Shown: positions 1 through 6,657, numbered from the stretch's first letter. The stretch is DNA of 7,239 nucleotides from an uncultured Sulfitobacter sp. (GCA_937923365.1 CALAIJ010000237.1:1-7239), one strand, 5' to 3'. Numbers and translations are program-made. Notes: generated by a model from the letters alone, not told the origin.

Positions 1-3000
1 TACGACATCAATCTGACAACTGGCATCGACAATTATGCCAACACCTACAGCGGTTTTGAAACCGTTTTGGCAGGGGATGGCAACGATACCCTTACGGGTG
101 ATACTGCCGACAATCTCCTGTCGGGGGGAGATGGTTCAGACACGTTCAACGTGCTGGACGCTTTCGGGGCCGACACCATCATTGGTGGTGAAGGGGGCGC
201 CGACCTTGACACCATCGACCTCAGCGCGCTGAGCGGCAGCGTCACAGTCACCTATACGAGCGGCGCTGCGGGCACGTTCGCTGCCGGTACCGACACCGTC
301 AGCTTCTCCGAGATCGAACGCATGGTGCTGACGGAACAGGCTGATACCGTCTCGGCGCGCGACAATAGCGACCAAGGCTTTTACCTCGATGGTAGTGGCG
401 GCGATGACCAGATTGAAGGCAGCAATCGCGCTGGTTTTTCCGACACCTTGATCGGTGGTATCGGCAACGACGACTTGCAAGGATTGGCCGGTGATGATGT
501 CCTGGACGGTGGCGCTGACGATGACGTGTTGGCAGGCGGCATTGGCAGAGACACCCTTGACGGCGGCACGGGTGACGACACCCTTGCGGGCGGCGCCGGT
601 GCGGACAGTCTGACCGGCGGCACTGGTAGTGATTTGCTGGACTACAGCGCGTCCGGGGCGGCTGTTGCCGTGAACCTCACCACCAACACGGCCAGTGGCG
701 GTCATGCGGCAGGCGACACGATCAGTGAGTTCGAAGGGATCATTGGGTCTGACCATAGGGATACGCTTACTGGATCATCGGGCGATGATGTCATTGATGG
801 CGGCGCAAACAGTGACACGCTGGATGGGGGCGCTGGCAATGACACTTTATTGGGTGGGGTCGACACGAGCCGGGACTTGTTCTTCTTGTCCTCGGGCAAT
901 GATGTCATCACTGGATCAGCCTCGGGCGCAACCGTAAGTTCGATAAGCGACGCGATCGATTTTTCCACAGCCACATCGGGGCTGACGTTTACATGGACAT
1001 CGTCGGTAGACGGCACCATCGTGGCAGGCAGTGACACGACGACGTTCACAAATATCGGCGCTGTCGTGAACCACTCCGGTCTGGCGACGGATGATTTGTT
1101 TGATGGCTCGGGTTCAACGGGTGGGATCAACATCTTTGACAGCGAAGGCGGTGCTGACACTGTTTTGGGCTCGGCTCATGCCGACAATATTGAGATAGGT
1201 GTCTCTGCCGATAGCGATGTAATTGTGGACATCACTGCCGATGCCGGTGACGATTATATCGAGATCAGCAATGCATCCTCGGCTGCGATCTCTGGCGGGG
1301 CGGGCCAAGACAGTATTTTAGCTGATGCGGACAATGCCACCATCGATGGCGGTGTGGGTGACGATGAGATCAACTACTACGGGATAGCCAATTCCGTAAG
1401 TATTGCAGGCGGTGCCGGGAATGACACGATCTGGTCGTGGACTGGTGATGAGACGATTGCCGGGGGCACAGGCGACGATTCCATAAGTGCCTGGCATGGA
1501 TCCGACACCATCATTGTCGAAGATAACTTTGGCAGTGACACGATCATTGGCGGCGAAGGAACGGGCAATGATGTCGACCGGCTTGACGGGTCTGCGCTGA
1601 CTGGCGGCATTGTCGCCGTTTTCAGTGGCAATGAAGCGGGCAGCTTTGCCAGCGGTGGCGATACGCTGACGTTTTCGCAGATCGAGGTCATCGCGCTAAG
1701 CCAGCAGGCAGATAACGTCGATGCATCAACAACGTCCTCCGGGGTTGAGGTGCAGGGTGAAGGGGGTAACGACACGCTTCTTGGGGGCACAGGGGGGGAT
1801 ACGCTCGCCGGGGGCGAAGGCGACGACTATATCGAAGGTGGGGCTGGTGACGACTTCCTGACAACCGGCGAAGGTCAGGACACACTGATGGGGGGCACCG
1901 GCAACGACACCCTGATGAACTCCGACGGTGATGACAGCCTTGACGGTGGTACAGGCGATGACAGCATCGTGGCCACGGGCGGCCAAGACACCCTGCGCGG
2001 CGGCACTGGCGCCGACACGATGGACGGTGGTGATGATGCCGATACCTTCATCATCGAGGACGGCTTTGGCAATGACGTCATCACTGGTGGGGAGGGCACG
2101 ACCGACCCCGGTGACGAAGACTCCGATACCATTGACAGCGGTGCGCTCAGCTCGAATGTCACAGTTTCCTTCACTGGTGACGAGGCGGGCACCATCACTG
2201 ACGGGACCGACACGATCACCTTTAGCGAGGTGGAAAATGTCTTTACCGGCAGTGGCGACGACTTTCTGGATGCCAGCAGCGATAGCGCTGGCGTTGGCCT
2301 GTTCGGTGGGTCTGGATCCGATACAATCACCGGAGGCACAGGCGCGGATTACATCGACGGCGGTGACGGCAACGACAGCATATTGGCCGGTGACGGTGCC
2401 GATACCTTGGTTTCTGGCGATGGGCAGGACACGTTGTTTGGCGGCGCTGGCAATGACAGTCTTGTCGGCAATGCCACGGCCGGCAGTGGTGTCTCGTTCC
2501 TCGAAGGCGAGGCCGGAGCCGATACGCTTGATGGCAGCGCAGGCGCCTACGATGTCGCGCAATATTATGCTTCAAGCGCGGTCGACATTGATCTGACTGA
2601 TGGGGTGGCTGAGGCAGGCGGGGATGCCGCAGGTGACTCGCTGATCGGGATCGAGCAGATCGACGGCTCCAACTCCGGCAACGACACCATCGTGGCCGAT
2701 AACTCAAGCATGTACCTCAAGGGTTGGGGCGGCAATGACAGCCTGATCGGCGGCACAGGTGCGGACACTATCGAAGGCGGTGAGGGCGACGACTATATCG
2801 AAGGCGGCGATGGCAACGACCTGCTGCTGACCGGTGAGGGTCAGGACACGTTGATGGGTGGCGCGGGCGACGACACGCTGATGAACTCCGACGGCGATGA
2901 CAGCCTGGATGGCGGCGCGGGCGATGACAGCATCGTGGCCACAGGCGGCGAGGACACGCTGCGCGGCGGTACCGGGGCCGACACGATGGACGGTGGCGAT

Positions 3001-4641
3001 GATGCCGATACCTTCATCATCGAAGACGGATTTGGCAATGACAGCATTACCGGTGGCGAGGGCACCACCGATCCCGGTGATACGGATTACGACACGATTG
3101 ACCTAAGCATGATGACCGGTCCGGTCACAGTCACCTATGGTTCCGACAATGAAAGTGGCACGATCACAGACGGCACCGACACGATCACTTTTTCGGAAAT
3201 CGAACACATCATCACGACGGATCAGGCAGACTCTGTTGATGCGTCAGACGTCTTTTTCGGCACTTTTGGGGACAATCCGGGCATCAGCATTGAGACCCGG
3301 GGGGGCAATGACAGCATCGTCAGCGGCTGGGGCGGCGATTCCATCGATGGCGGTGCGGATGACGATTACATTGACGGGGACTACGGCGATGACAGCCTGA
3401 TCGGCGGCACGGGCAATGACACGCTCATCGGCAGCACCGGTAACGACACGCTGCTGGGCGGTGATGGCAACGACAGTCTTGACGGGGGTCTGGAGGCCGA
3501 CACGCTTGATGGCGGCAGTGGCGATGATACGATTCTTGCCGGCGACGGAGATGACAGCGTTGACGGCGGCTCAGGCGCGGACACCATCGAGGGCGGCGCG
3601 GGGGCCGACACCATCGATGGCGGATCGGGCAGCGACACCATTGAGGGGGGTGTTGGTGATGATAGCCTTACTGGCGGCGACGGGGATGACATCTTTGTCT
3701 ATCAACAGGGCGAAGGCGCCGACACAATCACGGACTTCAACTTTGGCAACTCCGGTGCCTTGGGTGATGGCGATACCACCAATAATGACTTCATCGACCT
3801 GTCCGGTTTCTACGACAGCTTGGGCGAGTTGCGCGATGACTTTGAAGACGACGGCGTACTCAACCAGTCCAACAGCACCGCCAATGGGGGCGATGTCGAC
3901 TACTCCGACAACGACCAGATGGGCGCGGACGACAACCTCACATTTCAGGGAGCGAGCCGAGAGAGCTTTACCGCAGACAACACCGGCGTTGTCTGTTTCG
4001 CCAAAGGCATGCGGATTGACACGCCCGATGGTCCTCGACCGGTCGAAAGCCTCAGCCCCGGTGATCTGGTCTGCACTTACGCTGGCGGTGTCGAGCGGTT
4101 GGTCTGGACCGGCACCACCGATCTGACGTTGCAGCCGGGCCAGTGCAATCCCCGCCAGACGCCGGTGCGGATCAAGCCCGTGCCGGGCAGCACCAATCGT
4201 GCCCTATTGGTATCGCCGCAACATTGCCTGTTGATGACGCTCCCGGATGGCCGCGAGGTTTTTGCCCGCGCGCGCCATCTGGCTGAGGAAACCAACCTTG
4301 CCTCCTTTGCCCGCGGGCGGGTGCAGGTAAGCTATGTCCACCTTTGCCTTGCCAGCCACGCGATCCTGATCTCGGAAGGGCGCCCCAGCGAGAGCTTTTA
4401 TCCGGGCCTCTGGGCATTGCGCATGATGTCTGCCTCTGACCGCAAGCGACTGATGCAGGCATTGCCGATGCTGCAGGAAGATGAAGAATGCACCGGCTAC
4501 GGCCCCAAAGCCGCCACGGTCCTCACCCGGGGTGAAGTTCGTACCTACGCGCGTTCAGAAACACTTGCCCTTGCTGGAAATGTCCCGAACCGGCTGCCTG
4601 CCAGCACCGAAGGAGCGCCTCTGCTTCAATCCTTTCGCTGA
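1..4641 (+). CDS. Giant RTX calcium-binding exoprotein with C-terminal Hint domain (5' end outside window)
   Basis: The frame is open from base 1 to the TGA at 4639-4641, giving 1546 visible residues. The first in-frame TTG (67) is not a credible start because RTX-type sequence already precedes it, so the true start lies upstream. The product is very rich in Gly, Asp and Thr. Blocks of GGxGxDxLx nonapeptides, which in RTX proteins form calcium-filled parallel beta-rolls after export, alternate with beta-rich spacer modules. Serralysin-C-like segments occur near residues 1-30, 210-250 and 850-890. After the last RTX block comes a DTITDF segment (from about residue 1242) leading into a Hint_2-type domain (about 1331-1520). 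By family knowledge such proteins leave the cell through a type I secretion system (ABC transporter, membrane-fusion protein, outer-membrane channel) using a C-terminal signal; none of those genes is in the window. The role (adhesin, S-layer-like or biofilm protein) cannot be read from the sequence. No catalytic domain is visible, but the N-terminus is missing. Confidence 0.93.
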   Translation, partial: YDINLTTGIDNYANTYSGFETVLAGDGNDTLTGDTADNLLSGGDGSDTFNVLDAFGADTIIGGEGGADLDTIDLSALSGSVTVTYTSGAAGTFAAGTDTVSFSEIERMVLTEQADTVSARDNSDQGFYLDGSGGDDQIEGSNRAGFSDTLIGGIGNDDLQGLAGDDVLDGGADDDVLAGGIGRDTLDGGTGDDTLAGGAGADSLTGGTGSDLLDYSASGAAVAVNLTTNTASGGHAAGDTISEFEGIIGSDHRDTLTGSSGDDVIDGGANSDTLDGGAGNDTLLGGVDTSRDLFFLSSGNDVITGSASGATVSSISDAIDFSTATSGLTFTWTSSVDGTIVAGSDTTTFTNIGAVVNHSGLATDDLFDGSGSTGGINIFDSEGGADTVLGSAHADNIEIGVSADSDVIVDITADAGDDYIEISNASSAAISGGAGQDSILADADNATIDGGVGDDEINYYGIANSVSIAGGAGNDTIWSWTGDETIAGGTGDDSISAWHGSDTIIVEDNFGSDTIIGGEGTGNDVDRLDGSALTGGIVAVFSGNEAGSFASGGDTLTFSQIEVIALSQQADNVDASTTSSGVEVQGEGGNDTLLGGTGGDTLAGGEGDDYIEGGAGDDFLTTGEGQDTLMGGTGNDTLMNSDGDDSLDGGTGDDSIVATGGQDTLRGGTGADTMDGGDDADTFIIEDGFGNDVITGGEGTTDPGDEDSDTIDSGALSSNVTVSFTGDEAGTITDGTDTITFSEVENVFTGSGDDFLDASSDSAGVGLFGGSGSDTITGGTGADYIDGGDGNDSILAGDGADTLVSGDGQDTLFGGAGNDSLVGNATAGSGVSFLEGEAGADTLDGSAGAYDVAQYYASSAVDIDLTDGVAEAGGDAAGDSLIGIEQIDGSNSGNDTIVADNSSMYLKGWGGNDSLIGGTGADTIEGGEGDDYIEGGDGNDLLLTGEGQDTLMGGAGDDTLMNSDGDDSLDGGAGDDSIVATGGEDTLRGGTGADTMDGGDDADTFIIEDGFGNDSITGGEGTTDPGDTDYDTIDLSMMTGPVTVTYGSDNESGTITDGTDTITFSEIEHIITTDQADSVDASDVFFGTFGDNPGISIETRGGNDSIVSGWGGDSIDGGADDDYIDGDYGDDSLIGGTGNDTLIGSTGNDTLLGGDGNDSLDGGLEADTLDGGSGDDTILAGDGDDSVDGGSGADTIEGGAGADTIDGGSGSDTIEGGVGDDSLTGGDGDDIFVYQQGEGADTITDFNFGNSGALGDGDTTNNDFIDLSGFYDSLGELRDDFEDDGVLNQSNSTANGGDVDYSDNDQMGADDNLTFQGASRESFTADNTGVVCFAKGMRIDTPDGPRPVESLSPGDLVCTYAGGVERLVWTGTTDLTLQPGQCNPRQTPVRIKPVPGSTNRALLVSPQHCLLMTLPDGREVFARARHLAEETNLASFARGRVQVSYVHLCLASHAILISEGRPSESFYPGLWALRMMSASDRKRLMQALPMLQEDEECTGYGPKAATVLTRGEVRTYARSETLALAGNVPNRLPASTEGAPLLQSFR
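139..378 (+). repeat. Spacer module 1 of the RTX protein
   Basis: This is the first of four clearly related non-RTX modules (others at 1504-1758, 2041-2310, 3007-3306). The shared order is DTFxxxDxFGxDTIIGGEG, then D-DTIDLSAL, then VTVTYxS, then GTDTVSFSEIE, then an ADTVSA/ADxVDAS motif. Predominantly beta-prone residues suggest a small beta-domain set between calcium-binding blocks. I do not recognise it as a named domain. Confidence 0.7.
454..642 (+). repeat. RTX nonapeptide block, seven tandem units
   Basis: Seven consecutive 27-nt units encode GGIGNDDLQ through GGTGSDLLD with no insertion. They follow the RTX consensus GGxGxDxLx, in which the Gly and Asp residues bind calcium in a beta-roll. 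The block is followed by a serralysin-C-like segment (NLTTNTASGGHAAGDTISEF) at about 670-735. Confidence 0.88.
1504..1758 (+). repeat. Spacer module 2 of the RTX protein
   Basis: It carries DTIIVEDNFGSDTIIGGEG, LDGSALTGG, GGDTLTFSQIE and ADNVDAS in the same order as module 1 (139-378). It sits between degenerate RTX-like sequence and the RTX block that opens duplication copy A. A more degenerate relative (AIDFSTATSGLTFTWTSS, GSDTTTFTNIG) lies at about 943-1140. Confidence 0.7.
1813..2241 (+). repeat. Internal duplication of the RTX gene, copy A
   Basis: About 143 codons from GEGDDYIEGG to FSEVENV match the segment at 2779-3210 at a constant offset of 966 nt (322 codons), until a single-codon insertion shifts the offset to 969 near the end. 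Long stretches are identical in protein, for example TLMNSDGDDSLDGG, DSIVATGG and DTFIIEDGFGND, while synonymous positions have diverged. This indicates an intragenic duplication kept under protein-level selection. Confidence 0.9.
2041..2310 (+). repeat. Spacer module 3 of the RTX protein
   Basis: It carries DTFIIEDGFGNDVITGGEG, DTIDSGALSSNVTVSF, GTDTITFSEVE and LDASSDSAG. It overlaps duplication copy A, and its first 70 or so residues are almost the same as those of module 4. The acidic insertion TTDPGDEDSD follows the GGEG motif only in modules 3 and 4. Confidence 0.75.
2779..3210 (+). repeat. Internal duplication of the RTX gene, copy B
   Basis: This is the partner of 1813-2241. It carries one extra codon in the segment VTVTYGSDNESGTI, compared with VTVSFTGDEAGTI in copy A. 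After FSEIEHI the copies separate: B continues into an ADSVDAS segment, whereas A turns into an FTGSGDDFLDASS segment. Confidence 0.9.
3007..3306 (+). repeat. Spacer module 4 of the RTX protein
   Basis: It carries DTFIIEDGFGNDSITGGEG, DTIDLSMMTGPVTVTY, GTDTITFSEIEHI and ADSVDAS. It is partly inside duplication copy B and leads straight into the thirteen-unit RTX array. Its second half resembles module 1 more than module 3, which suggests mosaic exchange between modules. Confidence 0.75.
3349..3699 (+). repeat. RTX nonapeptide block, thirteen tandem units
   Basis: Thirteen uninterrupted 27-nt units run from GGADDDYID to GGDGDDIFV, making this the longest pure RTX array in the window. It is the last block before the DTITDF linker and the Hint domain. 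By analogy with other RTX exoproteins, a C-terminal array like this folds on meeting extracellular calcium and helps drive export. The DNA copies differ at many synonymous sites, so this is an old array rather than a recent expansion. Confidence 0.9.
3985..4557 (+). other. Hint_2-type (hedgehog/intein) domain of the RTX protein
   Basis: This stretch encodes visible residues 1329-1519. It starts with VVCFAKGM, where Cys1332 is in the place of the nucleophilic first residue of Hint domains, and goes on to TPDGPRPVESLSPGDLV. Further landmarks are VSPQH (1404-1408), HLCLASH (1447-1453), SESFYPG (1463-1469) and GYGP (1499-1502), all of which I recognise from Hint_2 domains ending alphaproteobacterial RTX proteins. 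In related Hint domains the Cys attacks the preceding peptide bond (N-S acyl shift), which can lead to cleavage. The HLxLxxH motif usually carries an Asp in this family, as I remember it; here that position is Ala1451. About 27 residues follow the family's usual end. Confidence 0.85.
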
Positions 4642-5095
4642 CGGTGCCGACCATAGCGTTCCGACCCGAGATACCCTTGCGACCATCCAAAATCGCGTTA
4701 CCGAGCCAGCAATCCCCAAGAACAACAGGGTCGGTGCTGTGCTGGAACAGATCGGCGCTGAACAGGACAAAACGCCGCCAGAACAAGTGGGTTGATAAAA
4801 CGGCAACGGGCTCACTGCCTAGTGGCTGGCAATCGGCCTGATGATTTCATTTTGGCGCGCGATGTTGCCTCTAGTTGGGAACAGGGACGCGTTTGGCGTG
4901 GGGGGTGAACATTGTGCAGATGTTGTTCTTGGCAAGTGATCTGTTCTTTTCGGCCATCAGGGAAACGGCCCTCTGCCAGATGCGCTTTTTGCAAATTCAT
5001 AAGGTGAATATGACGCCTTTGCTGCAGGCGAGCCCGCGTTCAATTTCGGGCTCGCCCAATGTCGCCTAAAGCAGATTATATACTGCATTCTGTGT
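4642..5095. other. Intergenic stretch without a convincing gene
   Basis: These 454 bases separate the RTX stop from the stop of the convergent lipoprotein gene. Short open frames exist on both strands, but none has a ribosome-binding site, a recognisable protein or codon use like its neighbours. The frames that reach back into the RTX gene (down to about 4480) are shadows of it. The only structured element I see is the stem-loop at 5027-5056. I found no T-tract terminator behind the RTX gene. Confidence 0.6.
5027..5056. terminator. Perfect 10-bp stem-loop between convergent genes
   Basis: GGCGAGCCCG (5027-5036) pairs perfectly with CGGGCTCGCC (5047-5056) across a 10-nt loop. It lies 40 bases beyond the stop of the - strand lipoprotein gene and about 385 bases beyond the RTX stop, where a shared transcript end would be expected. 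Neither strand has a T-tract after the stem, so it does not meet the standard intrinsic-terminator pattern. It may instead stabilise a 3' end or mark a rho-dependent end. Confidence 0.45.
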
Positions 5096-5743
5096 TCAGA
5101 AATTTGTGGCGACCATCAAGGCAGGCGGAAAGCCCTGCGCACCAACATAGCTGTCATCAACGCCGCCTGAACCCTTTTGACCATAGATATGCCGACTGCC
5201 GGTCGCAGTCTCTTTTCCGCTGAATATGTTCTTGTCTGAGAGCAGATTATAACCCTTTTGCTTGGCGAACGCGCGGGCATACGCATCTACAAAAACGGCA
5301 GCACTGGTGCGCAGACCTTTGGGATTTGACAGATCGACATAGTCCGTCGACATCGAAACCGCACAGAGATGTGCCCCAGATACTTTGTTGTACAAAGCAC
5401 CATACCGAACATCCGTCGTGGCCAACGTAACCTGCACTTCAGATCCGGGCCTTTGGTAACGCGGCGTTTTGAAAAACCGACCCACTGGCGCGTCAAAACG
5501 CCCGCCGGTTGCTACCAGCTTGAAGCCCTGATTGCGCAACCGCGCCAAGGCTCTCTCCGGCCCCCGCTCTGCCAGCATGGGCGCGCAAATCTGCTCAAAT
5601 GCGCGGGCAGCTTCGGGATAGGTCGCCTTAAAAGAAATCGTTGTCGTTGTTGGTTCTGAGCCGGCGGAGCCACTTGTCGTCGGGGCGTCGCAAGCGCAAA
5701 GGGCCAAGCCAAGGGCGACTACGAGTAAGCTGTTCTTTAGCAT
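5096..5743 (-). CDS. Putative lipoprotein of unknown function, 215 aa
   Basis: I do not recognise this protein. I chose the ATG at 5741-5743 because it opens a clean lipoprotein signal: MLKNS, then the hydrophobic run LLVVALGLAL, then the lipobox L-C-A-C, with Cys18 as the lipidated residue followed by Asp19. A low-complexity Ser/Thr/Gly/Pro linker (about 20-35) precedes a soluble domain with two cysteines, Cys53 (FEQICAPML) and Cys127 (HLCAVSM), which could form a disulfide in the periplasm. The pattern 'Phe-x-x-x-Cys ... Gly-Phe ... Cys-Ala-Val' resembles small secreted proteins common in Rhodobacterales, but that is only a resemblance. The frame stays open upstream to 5944, but that extension would bury the signal peptide. 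The Shine-Dalgarno is weak. The first 11 codons lie inside a repeat shared with 6707-6818. The gene is convergent with the RTX gene and divergent from the peroxiredoxin-like gene, so it is probably transcribed alone. Confidence 0.75.
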   Translation of the reverse strand: MLKNSLLVVALGLALCACDAPTTSGSAGSEPTTTTISFKATYPEAARAFEQICAPMLAERGPERALARLRNQGFKLVATGGRFDAPVGRFFKTPRYQRPGSEVQVTLATTDVRYGALYNKVSGAHLCAVSMSTDYVDLSNPKGLRTSAAVFVDAYARAFAKQKGYNLLSDKNIFSGKETATGSRHIYGQKGSGGVDDSYVGAQGFPPALMVATNF

Positions 5744-5822
5744 GAGAAAGTCCGGTGTTAGGTAATTGATCGAAAGAAACAGGTTGCTTGCCCTATTGCA
5801 ACCCTTGCGGGTCAATGCCGTA
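5711..5822 (+). repeat. 112-bp diverged direct repeat, copy 1
   Basis: It aligns without a gap to 6707-6818 at a constant offset of 996; my hand count is about 77 of 112 identical bases. Identity falls to background just right of 5822. The copy spans the start codon and first 11 codons of the lipoprotein gene plus 79 bases upstream. Translated on the + strand from 5712, the copies read RATTSKLFFSMRKSG (here) and KATTCKLLLTIGKSG (copy 2), then share RNRLLA (5775-5792). Confidence 0.7.
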
Positions 5823-5832
5823 TCGGCATTGA
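5812..5832. promoter_or_regulatory. 21-bp inverted repeat, possible operator
   Basis: TCAATGCCG (5812-5820) and CGGCATTGA (5824-5832) are perfect inverted arms around the 3-nt spacer TAT. The centre lies about 79 bases upstream of the lipoprotein start. The compact dyad with a short odd spacer is typical of a binding site for a dimeric repressor. On the - strand a TTGACC (5815 to 5810) overlaps the dyad and could be a -35 box, but no good -10 follows at the right distance. The regulator is unknown. Confidence 0.4.
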
Positions 5833-5876
5833 GACAGAATTTCATAAAGAGCAACGAACAGAAAATATCCAGTTTG

Positions 5877-6002
5877 ATGAAGAAGACCTGTTTTTTCACT
5901 GTATTTTTGTGTGCAGGAATTTGTTCAGCGGCATTTGTCTTCACTCATGACGGTGATAATAGTTGGGGCGGTGATTTTGAAGTAGGTGTAGATACCCTTT
6001 AG
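5877..6002 (+). CDS. Possible small secreted peptide, 41 aa
   Basis: The ATG at 5877 opens a 41-codon frame whose first half looks like a signal peptide: MKKT followed by the hydrophobic run CFFTVFLCAGICSAAFVF. A short acidic tail (THDGDNSWGGDFEVGVDTL) follows. No Shine-Dalgarno is visible before the ATG and the mature part would be only about 20 residues. It could be a real micropeptide, the stump of a decayed exported protein or chance. The same frame runs upstream through repeat copy 1 to 5766. Confidence 0.2.
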   Translation: MKKTCFFTVFLCAGICSAAFVFTHDGDNSWGGDFEVGVDTL

Positions 6003-6013
6003 CGCAGTGACGC

Positions 6014-6041
6014 TTGCATCACCGCCAGCGTGCCGCATAAT
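6014..6041 (+). promoter_or_regulatory. Candidate sigma-70-type promoter for the peroxiredoxin-like gene
   Basis: A -10 box CATAAT (6036-6041, five of six consensus bases) lies 16 nt after TTGCAT (6014-6019, three of six). Transcription would start near 6048 and give a 5' leader of about 90 nt before the ATG at 6139. This is the best promoter-like pair I could find in the divergent intergenic region. It is a sequence match only. Confidence 0.3.
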
Positions 6042-6126
6042 TAAACCAACCAGATGAGCCAAACTCTCTCTTAGTTTACGCTGCCATTGGTTCCAAGAAC
6101 CCCGACAACGGGCACAACCAGAATTC

Positions 6127-6132
6127 GAGAGG
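6127..6132 (+). promoter_or_regulatory. Ribosome binding site of the peroxiredoxin-like gene
   Basis: GAGAGG lies six bases before the ATG at 6139. This is good Shine-Dalgarno complementarity and spacing, and it fixes the start of the downstream gene. Confidence 0.65.
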
Positions 6133-6138
6133 CCCCAT

Positions 6139-6657
6139 ATGACACATACAAAACCAAACGTCGGCGCAACTGTCGGTGATCTACGTTTCCCTAGAGTGGT
6201 TGGAGAGGGGGTAATCGCGGTTGGCCAGCCCAAGGATCGTTGGACAATGCTGTTTGTGTATCGTGGCAAGCACTGCCCCCGGTGCAAACGGTTCTTGGCC
6301 AAGTTGAACAACGCATTATCCGCATGGCTCGATGTAATGGATGTCGTGGTGGTGTCGTCCGATACAAAAGAAAAGGCGCAAGCTGACAGGGAAGAATTCG
6401 GGTGGAACTTCGACCTTTGCCACGGTTTGACCGAAGAACAGATGCGCGCGCTTGGGCTTTATGTTTCAGAGCCGCTTTCCGAAGCGGAAACAACCGGTCT
6501 GTTTGCTGAACCGGGTGCATTTGGGATTCGTCCAGATGGCACGCTTATGCTGGTTGATATCTCCAATGGCCCTGCTGCACGACCCGACCTCGAAGAGCTT
6601 CTGGATGGCATGAAATTCAACATCGAGAATGACCGTCCAGTCAGGGGAACCGCGTAG
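6139..6657 (+). CDS. Peroxiredoxin-like (AhpC/TSA family) thioredoxin-fold protein
   Basis: This 172-aa protein starts at an ATG preceded by a good ribosome-binding site and ends at the TAG at 6655-6657. It has the order of an AhpC/TSA-type redoxin: a short N-terminal strand region, LFVYRGKHCPRCKRFLAKLN with the redox pair Cys46 and Cys49, VVVVSSDTKEKAQ (strand and helix, about 69-81), a third cysteine (Cys94) in FDLCHGLTEEQMRALGLY, and GLFAEPGAFGIRPDGTL (about 120-136) before the C-terminal helix. This matches the 'peroxiredoxin-like' subfamily, which uses HCPxC instead of the classical Prx T/S-xx-C. The likely role is cytoplasmic thiol-dependent peroxide reduction or disulfide exchange; the substrate is unknown and there is no signal peptide. 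It reads divergently from the lipoprotein gene and has no obvious redox partner nearby. The length is slightly below the 175-190 aa I expect for the subfamily, and all core motifs are present. Confidence 0.85.
   Translation: MTHTKPNVGATVGDLRFPRVVGEGVIAVGQPKDRWTMLFVYRGKHCPRCKRFLAKLNNALSAWLDVMDVVVVSSDTKEKAQADREEFGWNFDLCHGLTEEQMRALGLYVSEPLSEAETTGLFAEPGAFGIRPDGTLMLVDISNGPAARPDLEELLDGMKFNIENDRPVRGTA

Noticed and set aside
1726..2562. Long antisense frame of 278 codons opposite the RTX gene, with similar ones at 136-756, 702-1160, 1875-2339 and 3381-3692
   Set aside because: The repetitive GC-rich Gly/Asp codons leave few stops on the other strand. The products are low-complexity Ser/Pro/Val or Ala/Val strings without domains or ribosome-binding sites.
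454..3699. CRISPR-like or minisatellite periodicity
   Set aside because: The 27-nt period comes from the coding of nonapeptides. There are no identical repeats separated by unique spacers.
3416..4126. + strand frame of 236 codons inside the RTX/Hint region
   Set aside because: It is the second reading frame of the RTX repeats, made of Met/Thr/Ala-rich low-complexity sequence, while the RTX frame is plainly the coding one.
67..4641. TTG at 67 as the start of the RTX gene
   Set aside because: The frame is open to base 1, and the residues before it (YDINLTTG, YSGFETV) are already typical serralysin-C/RTX sequence, so the start is outside the window.
4481..4795. + strand frame of 104 codons overlapping the RTX 3' end, and - strand frames at 4523-4786 and 4555-4815
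   Set aside because: They overlap the Hint-domain C-terminus or its flank, have no ribosome-binding site and no recognisable motif.
4875..5069. 64-codon + strand frame starting with TTG
   Set aside because: There is a weak start, no Shine-Dalgarno and no recognisable protein, and it runs through the stem-loop.
5096..5944. Lipoprotein gene extended upstream to 5944 (282 aa)
   Set aside because: The extra 67 residues would put the signal peptide and lipobox in the middle of the protein, and they cover the dyad and half of the repeat.
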